Part shown: positions 36,423 to 47,902 of the stretch, piece after piece
Layout: the number at the start of each line of letters is the position of its first letter
Numbering within the stretch: position 1 is the first letter of the stretch
Source of the DNA: Mucidula mucida
Taxonomy: Eukaryota > Basidiomycota > Agaricomycetes > Agaricales > Physalacriaceae
NCBI GenBank assembly: GCA_015501055.1
Contig: JADNYV010000239.1
Coordinates: 1-53,806, forward strand
Length of the DNA stretch: 53,806 bases
Direction: 5' to 3'
Made by a program: the position numbers and the translations under genes
Notes under the pieces: model-generated
What the model was told of the DNA's origin: nothing
Databases searched by the model: none
The model's input: the letters and a program-made list of their open reading frames with translations, nothing else

Positions 36423-38369
36423 ATGGCTGTCGATATCTCTGAAGTAACTCAACCTCGTTCACATCGCCGCCTCGACTTTTACTTTGTCCTGATCTTCATG
36501 GTCGCCCCCGTCTGGTTCATCGTTCCTGCTTGCTGGGTTTTTGCTATCTATACCACTGCTTTTGGCGACCTTTACAGCTATGGCTGGAAGGGCCGCACCT
36601 TGTATTCTATCGCTCTATTTGAAGTTCGTGCCTCTCTATGATCCGCTGCGGTCGCTGCTCATCCTCGATGACAGATAGTCTTTAATGTTTATTACATGTA
36701 TCTAGCTAGATGCCTGGCCGGACCAACCACCTCTCCAATTCGCGCTATCGAGGACATCGAATCTACCTTGACTCGCGTTCTCAAAGCGGGCCTCTCGAAC
36801 TTCACATCAAATGATGTTTACGATGAGGAGACGCTCGAGAACAGTAGACCCGGTATCACAGAGGAGGATGTCATACAGCTTGACCCCGATGACCCGCGTG
36901 CTGCTGACTTTCGCAACGCGTTCAGAACGTATGTCATCTTCTCTATGCCCCCCCCCCGAATCGGTCTGACAAATTATCCCCAGCTGGTTCAATGGCGCGC
37001 CGTGGTCAGAGGTCAGAAAGCATGAAGTTCGCCAGTGGCTTCACTGGGCCCTCTTTAATACCGATATGCCACCTCTAGAGACGATGAAACCCGATCATCG
37101 CGCTGCTCTCGAGCGCGCCGTCACGCAAATGGAGAAACGTCTTGGTCGCCCCATACCCGAGGGCTCTGCGCCTCATCTCAAGCCCTTACGAATCTCACTC
37201 GATAAATTCAATGTATACTCGCGCCCATTTATTATCTATGCCTTCATCTACATGATGAACTTTATGGCCAAGACTCGCTTACAACGAAAATACCATCTCA
37301 AGTTTGCTACGTTCAGCGGTTTAGAGTCCGTGTTATGTTACTGCTCGTTGCACATAACTAACGACGACTTCAGATATTGCATTCACATTCCCGATTCATG
37401 GGACTCTAATTCAGATACGCGTCCGATCGTCTTCTTCCATGGCCTTGGACTGGGTATTTCACAGTATAAGATCGCGTTGAGTCGCATTATCCGCAACTTC
37501 AGTGATCGGCCTCTCCTTGTGGTCCTTCAGCCCCACATCAGCCAGAATATCTTCCATCCTAATTTCCTCAAACCAATGACTCGGGAGCAGACCACAGAAC
37601 GTCTAGCTGCTCTGCTTGATCAACTAGGATGGGCGAATATGGAAAGGGATACATCGAAGGAAACCTCAAAGGAGCATATCGCGGCGCAGAAGGGCGTTAC
37701 CATGCTCAGTCATTCCAAGTCCGTGTTTACTAGTCAGACTGGCGTGTCATATACTGACCCCGTTTCAGCGGGACTTACGGGCATGCCTGGATGCTCAAGG
37801 ACTATCCACATATGGTCACTCGCTCGTGCTTTGTCGACCCAGTTACTTTTTGCTCATGGGAAGGCGGCAAGTGGCAACCTCTTCACAAGAGCGAAATTCT
37901 TAGTTCATTTTAGACACCTGTTACAACTTTTTGTACCGGCGGTGCACGACCGTATGTGTTTCTCTGTTATTCTTACTCCACTCCAATAGCATGTTATTTA
38001 CAGGGTATCGACCTCATCATGCGCTATTTTGTCAGCACCGAGCTCGGTGTTGCCAACTTGATGCAGCGCCAATTCGACTGGCATTCCAACGCGCTCTGGT
38101 ACGACGAGATCCCCAACGCGCGAGACGTTACGAAAACGCTATTTGTGCTCGGGGGTAAGGACTCAATAGTGAAGGCTCAGGTATGGCTTCTCTATACCCT
38201 TGACTTCCTCGGTGCCTAACCCCGTTCTGGTCAGCGTGTGAAGCAGTACTTGATGTCGCATGGGGTACGGAATGGCTTGTACTGGGATGAGAACGGTAGG
38301 CATGGGCAACCGTTTGTCCTGAACGGAGAAAGTCATAACAAAATCCTCACATGGCTACGACAAGCATGA
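36423..38369 (+). CDS. Alpha/beta hydrolase with N-terminal membrane segment
   Basis: A fungal alpha/beta-hydrolase-fold protein of the lipase/esterase kind. Two hydrophobic segments open the protein (FYFVLIFMVAPVWFIVPACWVF, then FNVYYMYLARCLAG), so it is probably membrane anchored. The oxyanion region is VFFHGLGLGISQY. The nucleophile elbow is SHSNGTYGHAW, read across a GT-AG intron. The acid is likely in FVLGGKDSIVK and the His in NGESHNKIL. About seven exons are needed. The intron at 37867-37913 has a perfect GC donor (GGCG|GCAAGT), needed to read SWEGDTCYNFLYRR. The substrate is unknown. It is divergent from IDH1 (238 bp between start codons). Confidence 0.82.
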
Positions 38370-38507
38370 GCAACTCGCTGTCACTTTGGTCTCGGGAATT
38401 TGGGCGGACTACTAAAGAAAGACTTTCATAGACACAATATCAAGTATACACCTAATACAGCCGCTGCGTAGCTGAGCAATAGTCGTAATGTATGCAGCCC
38501 ATACCAA

Positions 38508-39754
38508 TCATAGTCTACTTTGTAACAAATGGCCACGCATAGAAACATTCCGAAGTCGTGGAAACAGCTTGAAGGTGTTTTCACACATCACGGCGTCGAG
38601 TTTTTTGGGATCGTATGCGTAATATCCCTCCAGGTGCGATGTGTACCATTCAGTCATCTTTTTGCTGACCGCTAGCGCGATCATCAGGACAGACGCGTTT
38701 ACTTGGCAGGTGATCCTGCACTCACCTGGAAAATCAGTGCCGAAAAGAAGATGATCAGGACCGACGAAGGACTCTGCCAGGGTCAAGTTCGCGTCGTACG
38801 AAGATAAAGCCGTGTCAAAGTAAAAGGACTTGAAGTCGTCGAGGATCTCTTCGGGCGTCAGCAAGCAGCCCATATGGGGTGACAAGACGGCGACGCGACT
38901 AGCTAGAATAGGCGTGCTTCCGCCCATGTGGGCGAGTATGATCTTGACGTCCTTGAATCTGCGTTTCTTGCCTGAGAGACATCAAGATGGACGACTAATA
39001 CTGTTTCCTTACGACTGACCTGTGACTACAAGATGGCCCGCGGCCTTGAATGTTTCGTTGGGCACCTGGGTAAAGCGTAAGCATAATAGAGTTAGGTGTG
39101 GAAACCATAGCCCAGAGCTTACTTACTTCGGTTACTGGTAAACCAAGAAACTCGTGTGGCCAGGGAATGGACGACGGAGTCTGTGCACCATGTAGGAATA
39201 CGACGGCTTTGCGCCTGTTGAGCTCCTCCCAGACCTTGTCGTAACGGTCGTCACCAATGTATGCTACACTTCTCGATTAGCTTTAACCAAAGTATACGGC
39301 AAGAATGACGCGTACTCCCAGCATCTCCTACTCCGTACGTCGAAGACAGCGCGATACCGTCCGCGCGAAGGACATCCAACGCATACGCAATCTCTGCAAG
39401 AGCACCTAAATGCAATCAGGCGCGCTTATAACGCTATTTGAAGAATGCCTCACCTTCGATGTCATCCAGGAAAGGCACAGTCCCAAAGTACCCAAACTTG
39501 TCAGGATACGCCTTACAAAGTTGCGCCGCGAACTCGTTGTGTTTTCGTGCCAGAGCGCGATTTTCTGGACCCGCGCAGCCGTCGGCGTATGCGGGAATAG
39601 AGAGAATGGCCATGTCTATGCCGGTGTCTGCGAGGAATTTCAGGCTAATGGCGGGAATCCATGGTAGATTTTCGGGCGGGATGCGCCAGCCGATGGAGCG
39701 TTGTTTCGCGAGGGCTGGTGTAAAAAAGTGGTGGTGTACGTCGATACGAGGCAT
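38508..39754 (-). CDS. Amidohydrolase family 2 protein (ACMSD/6-MSA decarboxylase-like)
   Basis: A TIM-barrel metal enzyme of the amidohydrolase-2 family, which includes aminocarboxymuconate-semialdehyde and 6-methylsalicylate decarboxylases. It begins MPRIDVHHHFF (metal-binding HxH) and carries VVFLHGAQTPSS, VKIILAHMGGS and HLLFGTDFPAVSKKMTEWY, in the right order. Five introns, all GT-AG, are needed. The last one (around 38674-38727) joins TDFP to AVSKK. The start ATG at 39754 fits the family, which begins right at the metal motif. The exact substrate cannot be decided. No polyketide or tryptophan-pathway gene is adjacent. Confidence 0.85.
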
Positions 39755-40702
39755 GGTGATGGTCAGGTCCTCGGCCACTGTAGGCTATTACGCCACTGTA
39801 GATCCGGAGACTGAGATTGACGCACGTGACAGTGCTTCTGGTTTCTTTAAGTACGGAGCTACGATGTCGCCGGTCAGGATTCTAGCATATATCGGATGAA
39901 CAAACGATGGAAATCATAGCGATAAGTCGACAACGAGGTACGAGCGTCAGGCTTGTCAGAGGATATGTTAAGACGTTAATGGCAGTGTGAACAAGTCGAG
40001 CGTGGCGCTGCAATTATGTAATGACATCTTGTTAACTTAGCCACGCGAAATAGACACTTTGGGGATTCTGATACTTCTCCCCCAGTTTCTCTCTTGTCTC
40101 CCACTGCCATCTTCTCCATTCCTCCTCATTATTTCTGCGCTTTCCCACCCTCCATCCCCATCTGCACTCATTTAGTGTTGGTGGGGGAAATTGGCTTGTT
40201 CCCCTGCGGGTTCCTCCCCTTCACCGACGTTCAAGTCTCGGTTTGGACCTTCCCGGTGGCATTTCACCACACGCTCCTTTTCCTGAGGTTTCCCTCGACT
40301 GTCATCACGTGACCGTCCCAACCTCAGGGCGAACCGGTCCCCACCGAGTCTTCGACAACACCCAAGAACTTAGTTCTTTGGTTTCTTCATTCTCTGTCAT
40401 TGTGACACTTACATTGTCATATCCACTTCTCCTACTATCCTATCTACTGCTCTTTCATGAATCCTCCTCTGTCTTGGCAAACAGAGCCACAGACTTAACT
40501 TATCAAACATGGTATACAGATTTACGCTTCTGGTACAAGTATTGCTTCCACAGGTAGCGATGTTCATGGCATACATCACTGTGTCAAGAGGATCAGATTC
40601 CCTGCAGATTCAAGTAGTTCGAGAGGCAAGGCTCCACAAACGTAGTTGGCTGCAACGGAGAAACGAACGCGCCACAGTGCAGCAGGCAGTACTAGTATCA
40701 GT
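39755..40702. other. Region upstream of the amidohydrolase, up to the foldback element
   Basis: Pyrimidine-rich stretches (40070-40190, 40380-40460) are present. Short open frames on the plus strand have no recognised motif. The last three bases (agt, 40700-40702) are the target duplication of the foldback element that follows. Confidence 0.4.
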
Positions 40703-42541
40703 CACTGGGCGAAGGCCTCGGAGTTTTTGGCAAAAACCCCGGTTAAAGAACCTCAAGAGTTTTAACAATTTTTTTAGGTTAAAATGATTTTAAAACTATT
40801 TTAACATTCTTTGAAGTATTTCGACAAGAAATTTGGGTAAAATTTGTCTTAAAAATATTAGTAAGAACACCAAAAGCCAAATTAGGAAATTTTGGAGTAG
40901 TTTTAAGGTTACAATTAGGTTAAAATTATCAGAACTTGTATTTTAACGAGTTTAATATGGTTTTCAGCGAAAAAGTCATAAAGAAATCAGAAAGAATATA
41001 GTTAAAACTTTGAGAAGATAGTTAGAAGAGATTTTATGATATATTTAGAGAGTATTAATAAATATTTAAAAGGGAATTTTTGATGAGAATATTAGAAAAG
41101 AGGTTTGGAGGATTTTGACTGAAAAAAAAGATGAAAATTGTGTAAAGAATTGTAAAATGCGAAACTAAGAGATCTTTAGAGAATTTTTGCCATTGTAAGG
41201 TGAAATTTCTTAAAAAGTGTTTTAAGAGTTTTTGATGAAAATAGAACTAAAAAATACAGTGAAAAGTAAGGTGAAAACGTCAAAACCAAAAAAGCGCAAT
41301 AATACAAAAAGTACTGTCATCAGTGCAAGGTCACTATACTTAAGACAAGGCCCAGGCAAGGAGTACTGCAGTCAATGTGAGATCAATGCCATCAACACAA
41401 GGAGTACTGCAGTCAATGCAAGATCAATGCAAGGAGTACCACAGTCAATGCGGGGTCAACACAATCAATGCGGGATCAATGCAAGGAGTATCGCAGGCAA
41501 TGCGAGATCAACGCCGTCAATGCAAGAAGTACCGCCATCAATGCGAGGTCAACGCAATCAATGCGGGATCAACGCAAGGAGTATCATAGGCAATGTGAGG
41601 TCAACGCATTGACAGCGGTACTCCTTGTGTTGACGGCGTTGACCTCGCATTGATGGCGGTACTGCTTGCGTTGATCTTGCATTGACTGCAGTACTCCTTG
41701 TGTTGACGGCATTGACTTTGCACTGATGGTGGTACTCCTTGCGTTAACCCCGCATTGACGACGGTACTCCTTGCGTTAATGGTGTTGTCCCCGCATTGAC
41801 TGTGGTACTCCTTGCATTGATCTTGCATTGACTGCAGTACTCCTTGTGTTGATGGCATTGATCTCACATTGACTGCAGTACTCCTTGCCTGGGCCTTGTC
41901 TTAAGTATAGTGACCTTGCACTGATGACAGTACTTTTTGTATTATTGCGCTTTTTTGGTTTTGACGTTTTCACCTTACTTTTCACTGTATTTTTTAGTTC
42001 TATTTTCATCAAAAACTCTTAAAACACTTTTTAAGAAATTTCACCTTACAATGGCAAAAATTCTCTAAAGATCTCTTAGTTTCGCATTTTACAATTCTTT
42101 ACACAATTTTCATCTTTTTTTTCAGTCAAAATCCTCCAAACCTCTTTTCTAATATTCTCATCAAAAATTCCCTTTTAAATATTTATTAATACTCTCTAAA
42201 TATATCATAAAATCTCTTCTAACTATCTTCTCAAAGTTTTAACTATATTCTTTCTGATTTCTCTATGACTTTTTCGCTGAAAACCATATTAAACTCGTTA
42301 AAATACAAGTTCTGATAATTTTAACCTAATTGTAACCTTAAAACTACTCTAAAATTTCCTAATTTGGCTTTTGGTGTTCTTACTAATATTTTTAAGACAA
42401 ATTTTACTCAAATTTTTCATTGAAATACTTCAAAGAATGTTAAAATAGTTTTAAAATTGTTTTAACCTAAAAAAATTGTTAAAACTCTTGAGGTTCTTTA
42501 ACCGGGGTTTTCACCGAAAACTCCGAGGCCTTTGTCTAGTG
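40703..42541. mobile_element. CACT-ended giant foldback element, copy 1
   Basis: This 1839-bp unit is an almost complete inverted repeat. Both ends read inward as CACT, a variable stretch (gggcga at the left, agacaa at the right), then aggcctcggagttt. The ends are flanked by a 3-bp duplication, agt (40700-40702 and 42542-42544). Each arm has an AT-rich part of about 600 bp (ttaaaac/ttttaaac-rich), then a minisatellite reaching the centre near 41610. Symmetry is exact on the outside: the same reading frame begins 529 nt from each end (41232 plus, 42012 minus). CACT ends and 3-bp duplications are typical of CACTA/Plavaka-type DNA transposons. There is no transposase, so it must be non-autonomous. 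Confidence 0.85.
41360..41890. repeat. Minisatellite core of foldback copy 1
   Basis: Tandem units built on ggagtactgcagtcaatg and gatcaatgcaa, running plus in the left arm and as the reverse complement in the right. The units are less regular than in copy 2. They give reading frames full of NARS/QCEI-type repeats on both strands, which are by-products of the repeat and not proteins. Confidence 0.85.
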
Positions 42542-42800
42542 AGTGTTCTGGTAATAGATTGCTTACTGCGTGCAAGCGGAGTCGGGCAGCGACAAACGTT
42601 CATTACCCAGTCAGTCCAAAGCAGTCCAGACACGTTGCCTGCCGCTTTGAGCATCCTCAACGCGGCACCGGGCGCAAACAATACCTCAACACTTGTCGAC
42701 ACTGACTGATAGTTTACGAAACTCCGTGTTGACAATCATCTCTGATTCGCTGTATGACTGTACACTCTGCCAACAATGACCTTGGGCTGGGTGTGAAGCC

Positions 42801-42814
42801 TATAATATAAAAAG
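42801..42814 (+). promoter_or_regulatory. TATA-like element before the dehydrogenase pseudogene
   Basis: The sequence tataatataaaaag lies about 65 bp before the expected start of the short-chain dehydrogenase pseudogene. It fits a core promoter that has survived while the gene decayed. Confidence 0.45.
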
Positions 42815-42866
42815 CATTGTCGCTGGACCAAAAGCCATCTACTGATTCATAGCTCCATTCACCGTC

Positions 42867-43884
42867 ATACTGAGCCCCTCATTGACTGGTCAAGTTGCAC
42901 TCATCACGGGAGCAGGGACTGGAATGTAAGTTGTAGCATTCGGACACGTCAAATTGGAACCAACAGTTCTCGACAGTGGCTTGATGATAGCAACAGTGTT
43001 TGTGCAGAACGGAGCAAAGGTCTACATTACGGATTGACGCCTGGCATTTTTGGAGACCGCCGTCTCTTCCGCCACGGGCTTAAGTGGTTCTATTGTGGCG
43101 TAGGTGTCCTAAGTTCAACGGGAAACGTTGCTCAGGCTAGTTCAGGCTGCAAATGGATATCACAAATGAAGAAACTGTCAAAAAGGCGACTAAGATTGTC
43201 AGAGCTCAAGATGGAAAGCTCGATGTTCTTGTGATCAAGTACACATTTGAACTTGAAGTCTTTGTATCTATACTGACCATATCTTTACAGTGCGGGCATA
43301 AATGGACCAGTATTAACCAAGCAGGTTTTATAAGCAGAAAGATGGCTGCTAAAGACCCTTTGGAGCCAGAGTCCTTCAAGGACTGGGTTGACCTGTTTAC
43401 CATCAACAGCATCACACCTTTCTTTGTCATACATGTCTTTACCAATCTGCTTCTCACTGGTGCCCGGGCGCGCGGCGCTGGCGCTACTTCTAGCGTGATC
43501 AACATTTCTAGTGCTGCAACCGATATCTGTTTAAATGTGACGCAACACGGCAAGCACCTAGGCACTTTGTTTGGTTTGCACTCGGCTGACTCGTAATGAC
43601 ATAGCTGGGTTATGGTCCTTCTAAGGCTGCTCTTGACAGGATCACAGTTATGCTAGCCATCAATTTTGCGTCAAGGGGACTTCCTATTCGCTTTAATCAG
43701 ATCTCACCTGGCATGTTCCCATTGCAACTGAGCGTGGAGCTGTTGGATGACCTCAGTTCCAAGCCTCTTCCGGGATTCATGGCCCCAGTGCCTTCTAGGA
43801 GAGCGGAAACATAAGCATAATGTTATGAATCCCGTGGACTGTCAATTGACGGCAACTTAGCCAGGAGGAAATGAGGAGCACTTA
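42867..43884 (+). pseudogene. Short-chain dehydrogenase pseudogene, 5' part
   Basis: This resembles fungal rhamnolipid-type 3-oxoacyl reductases. It reads LTGQVALITGAGTGIG across an intron, then IATVFVQNGAKVYITD, MDITNEETVKKATKIV, NAGI and YGPSKAALDRITVMLAINFASRGLPIRFNQISPGMF. It is dead. The expected start ATG appears as ATA, and a TGA at 43036-43038 replaces an Arg codon after YITD. Further stops follow in the middle. At 43884 the gene is cut by a large insertion; its last coding part continues at 53425. The stop after YITD and the ATA start are C-to-T or G-to-A type changes. Confidence 0.8.
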
Positions 43885-44409
43885 TTGTTGCCAAGACGTT
43901 CATGGTCTGTTTTTGGCGACATTACCTGGGCCTACCGTCCAAACCCTAGGTAATGTGCATGGCCCCCGCCCAAGCCCCGCCATCCCGCATGACTAAACAT
44001 CAAAAAATAATTGTCTTGCATTCAGAGCAGGACAAAAAACAAGCTCTCCTCCATACAACCTCCATACCAATACATTGTGACAGACTTGTTTTGCAAGGGT
44101 GAATGAAGAAATTGAACAAAGGAAAGGAGAGCATCTTCTAGAGAGACAAGGTGAGACAAAGTAAGTACTACAATGGGCGGGTCTTGACAACGTGCTTGTG
44201 AGTTGTCTCAAGTTTGGGGCAGCACTAGAAGAACATACAGCAACAGAGTATGCTAAGTATGCATAGCAAATACGCCGAGGACACTCCAGGAAGATCTGTA
44301 TCGCATCCGTGGAATGAAAAAGCGCCAAAGACAGGTAGGATGAGCGCCAAACACGCGCACATGTGATATCATGAATGCAAGAGAGAAACACTTACATCCT
44401 TAAAGCCAC

Positions 44410-44940
44410 TGTGAGCGACTGACTATAGCCACAAGACTAAACCAGGTACCACAGAGAGACTTAGGAAAAGAACACGTTTGTGTTCGTAGGACTAGGCTAG
44501 GCCAGGTGTATAAACGAGATTAGAACTAAAGTACAATGATACTACACTACTGCTTATATACTAGTAAGTCTGTGTTTGGGACTTCTTGTCCATACATGTT
44601 TCCGCTAGGGATAACTCCACGCCCTTGACCCAGTGTTGTATGCTACTAGTCTGTAAAACCATTAAATACGAGTGGTAACTGCATGTGAGTAATAATACTA
44701 AAACAACCATGTGTGCTACGAGTGTCAATGGTGTGTATACAATAGGAAGTCCATGAGGTATCGGCATGTATGATGTCATCCATGTGTTGAGCATGTGTCC
44801 GACATAAGTACGGCTTTGGTAATGAAAAGAAGTATAATTGGTGACGAAACAGATGATGAAACAGTCCGTTGGTTGATAAGACAAGCCCCCAATAAGATAT
44901 GATGAGATGTGAAAATGTGAAAATATGGCAATTCATAACA
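44410..44940 (-). repeat. 3' LTR of the Gypsy element
   Basis: A 531-bp copy running from tgtgagcgactgac to ttcataaca on the plus strand, with TG...CA ends. It is nearly identical to the other LTR, including gaaaagaagtataattggtg, with scattered single-base differences. High LTR similarity implies a fairly recent insertion despite the many stops inside. Confidence 0.9.
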
Positions 44941-45379
44941 TCACCCCCTCCTTAGGGCGCAAGTTCCATTCTGCGCCAGAGTCGCTCCATGAGGGCTTCA
45001 GAGGGTAGCATGACGTCAAGGGGTTTGGTGTCAGGCGGTGGCATGGGTTGGAATAGATGTGATGGAAATTGCAACATGGGAACTTCAAGTGCGGGTGGCT
45101 TCGGCTTGTTCGGATATTGTTGGTGGAAATCACTGATAGCTTTGTCGGCATTTTTGAGATTGCATGCCAGTTCTCATGTCTGCTCATGCGTACCATAACC
45201 CTTCCAGTGGACTTTGTATTGGAAACCCCTGCAGTACTTCCGGGAATTGTCTGCTCATGTGTGCCATAACCCTTCCAGTGGACTTTGTATTGGAAACCCC
45301 TGCGGTACTTCCGGGAATTAACCACTTTCTCAACCTTCCATTTCGGCTTGTTTCCTTCCAATACAGGTGGTGGATGCAT
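44933..45379 (-). pseudogene. Gypsy chromodomain region with 71-bp tandem duplication
   Basis: The frame reads PKWKVEKVVNSRKYRRGFQYKVHWKGYG, the start of a chromodomain that targets chromoviral integrases to chromatin. A 71-bp segment is repeated in tandem (45177-45247 and 45248-45318). The copies differ by only a few bases. Since 71 is not a multiple of three, the duplication shifts the frame within the domain. Confidence 0.8.
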
Positions 45380-45382
45380 ATC

Positions 45383-46640
45383 TCAGGGTTGTGTCGGAAA
45401 CTGAGGTTTGTGGTAAGGCGTCAACAGGGCCTCGTTAAACACGGGATGAATGCTCTTCCACATGCAAGGGATCTGGAGCTTGTAAGAACTTGCCCCAACT
45501 TTCTTGATCACCTTGAACGGTCTGAAGCGTTTGTCATTGAGCTTCTTCATTGGTCGGTCCGTGCTGAGATTTGTTTCTTCCAACCATACTTTGTCGCCTT
45601 TCTTGTACTCCACTGCCTTTGTTCTCTTTCTGTTATAGAACCGTTTCATGTCCTCTTTTGCCATCTTTAATGCTGACCCCACTTCGTCCCATGTCTTCCT
45701 CATGCCGTCGGCAAACTCCTGCGCAGTCTCATTTCTTAATGCCGTTTTTGGAGCGGTGCCTTTGTAGGGGTGTCTGCCCATATCTGCGAAGAACGGAGTG
45801 CCTTTGATTGCCGAGTGTACCCGATTGTTATAAACGAATTTGGCAGAGGGTAATCATTTGTGCCAGTTGTTCTGATGGTAATTGACGAATAACCGTAAGA
45901 AATGTTCTATCTCTTGGTTCAACCATTGTGTTTGCCCATTTGCCTGTGAATGATATGCCATTGTGAAATTTCCTTCAATGCCCAGCAACCGGTACAACTC
46001 CTTCATGAAGCGTAAGTGATATTGCGGCCCTCAATCATGTATTATCTGTCGCGGCAATCCATGTATGGGAAAGATGTGATTGCGGTAAATGCGAGCCATG
46101 CCTTCTGACGTCAGAGTGGTGTGTGTTGGTATGATGTGTAACCACTTTGTGAAATAATCCACAAACATGCTGATCACATTGTATCCTCCCGACTCCGGCA
46201 ACTCGCTGATCATGTCCGTCCCAACTTTCTCCCATGGTTTGCTTGGTACGTCTATAGGATGGAGGGGTGCAGCCGGCTTTGTGCAATGTGACTTTGTAAC
46301 CTGGCATTTTTGACACCCTTTCACGTATTTGCAGACGTCTTGGCTGATTCCTGGCCACCAATAGGTGCGTGTGATCAACTCGAGAGTCTTGTATTGTCCC
46401 GGATGCTCTGCAAGCTATGCGTCATAATGCATTCCAATAACTTTTCCCCGCAATTCCTTGTCCTTTGGTATGTAAATACGGTCTTTCCACATAATAAGTC
46501 CATTTTCCTTCTCTTCTCATTCTTTTTCTTTGTTTTCTAATGCTTTTTGTATGTATTTGGCTTTGTTTCCTTTTCTTTGGTTGATTTTGTTAAGTAATTT
46601 GTCCTCCGGTGTAGCTACTGTATGTAAAGAAAATTGAATT
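45383..46640 (-). pseudogene. Gypsy integrase
   Basis: In coding order it shows the H2C2-type zinc region (TRTYWWPGISQDVCKYVKGCQKCQVTKSHC), the core beginning VGTDMISELPESGGYNVISMFVDYFTKW, NFTMAYHSQANGQTQ, and a C-terminal part (KRFYNRKRTKAVEYKKGDKVWLE). Stops interrupt it, for example at IIHD*GPQ and WHK*LPSAKF, where family members have Arg or Trp. Confidence 0.85.
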
Positions 46641-47899
46641 TGTGATATAAAAAACTCCGGTTTTAGCAAAACAATGTTTTTGTTATCTTTTCCCCCTTCT
46701 CAAGGCCTGTCATCCTTGATAAGGCATCAGCTTTTCTCATTGTCCTGCCTGGCTTATGAATCATCTGTATGTCATATTCCGCCAACTCCGTAACCCATTG
46801 CACCTGCCTTTGGTTCAACTTCTGCGGCTTCCGGAAGTACTGAAGGTTTTGATAATTGGTGAAAACCTCCACTGTATCCTTAGCGCCTAGGAGATATTGC
46901 CTCTAGTTGTCAATTAAGTCCATAATAGCCATTATCTCTTTGTCGTAGATCTCATAATTGCGCTCCACTTTGTTCAGCGTGTGAGACCAAAAGGCTACTG
47001 GTCTCCATTTTCCGTCGACAAACTGGGAAAGAACAGCCCCGTTAGCATAGTTCAGGGAGTCCGCCTCAACTCAAACCTGCCATTGTTGCGGGGTACGATC
47101 AGGACGGGTTCTTTTGTCATCCTCCGTTTTAACTCCTCAAATGCCTCGTGTTGCTCCATACCCCAAACCCATTCGCCCTTCCCAGTCAGCGATGTTAATG
47201 GTTTTGCTACTCCCGCAAATCCCCAGATGAAACGTCGGTAGAAGTTGCAGAAGCCCAGAAATGACTGTACTTCCTTCTTCTTCGTCGGCTCCTTCCATTC
47301 CTTCACTACGGCCACTTTTGCCGGATCCATCTTCACTTCTCCTCCTCCAACAATAACTCCCAAGTAGTCTACAGTATGTGCCTCAAAACTACATTTCTCG
47401 GGTTTTAAATACAACTTATTTACTTGTAATATCTCTAGTACCCTTCGTACAATATGTCTGTGCTCCTCGAGAGTGTTTGTAAAGATAAGTATATTGTCCA
47501 GGTCAACTATAACGTGTTTGTCGTCAATCAACTCCTTCAAGATGTGATTCATGAACAATTAGAATGTTGCCGGTGAGTTTGTGAGTCCGAAGAGAATTAC
47601 CAATGGCTCGAACAGCCCCCGATTTGTTCTAAACACCGCTTTTCACTCATCTCCGTCTTTGATCCAAATGTTATTGTAACCCCATCAAACATCCATCTTC
47701 GTAAACCACTTTGCTCCTTTTAACTTGTCAATAAGCTCTTGGATCAACGGCAAGGGATATCGGTTCTTGATTGTCATGTTGTTCAACTTCCGATAATCTT
47801 GTACTGGCCGAAGGCTTCCGTCCTTCTTTCAAACAAAGAAGAATAGAGATGCCATGGGTGAAATTGATGGCTGTATGTGCCCCGTCTGTATGTTTTCCT
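46641..47899 (-). pseudogene. Gypsy reverse transcriptase and RNase H
   Basis: RT motifs are seen: [50 protein letters not shown], then VDLDNILIFT where the family has YxDD. The second Asp is replaced by Asn and the Tyr by Asp, so the enzyme would be inactive. After VQSFLGFCNFYRRFI and the thumb, the RNase H end reads VQWVTELAEYDIQMIHKPGRTMRKADALSRM. Several stops are C-to-T or G-to-A changes of Arg, Gln and Trp codons. The sequence is cut at 47899 by the foldback element. Confidence 0.88.
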
Positions 47900-47902
47900 C
47901 CA

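Noticed and set aside
41232..41653. Open frames full of NARS/QCEI/GVPQ repeats on both strands, here and at 41601-42012, 48504-48876 and 48783-49217, as repeat proteins
   Set aside because: They are translations of the minisatellite and its mirror image. The same peptides appear on both strands and in all frames, with no start context or conserved domain.
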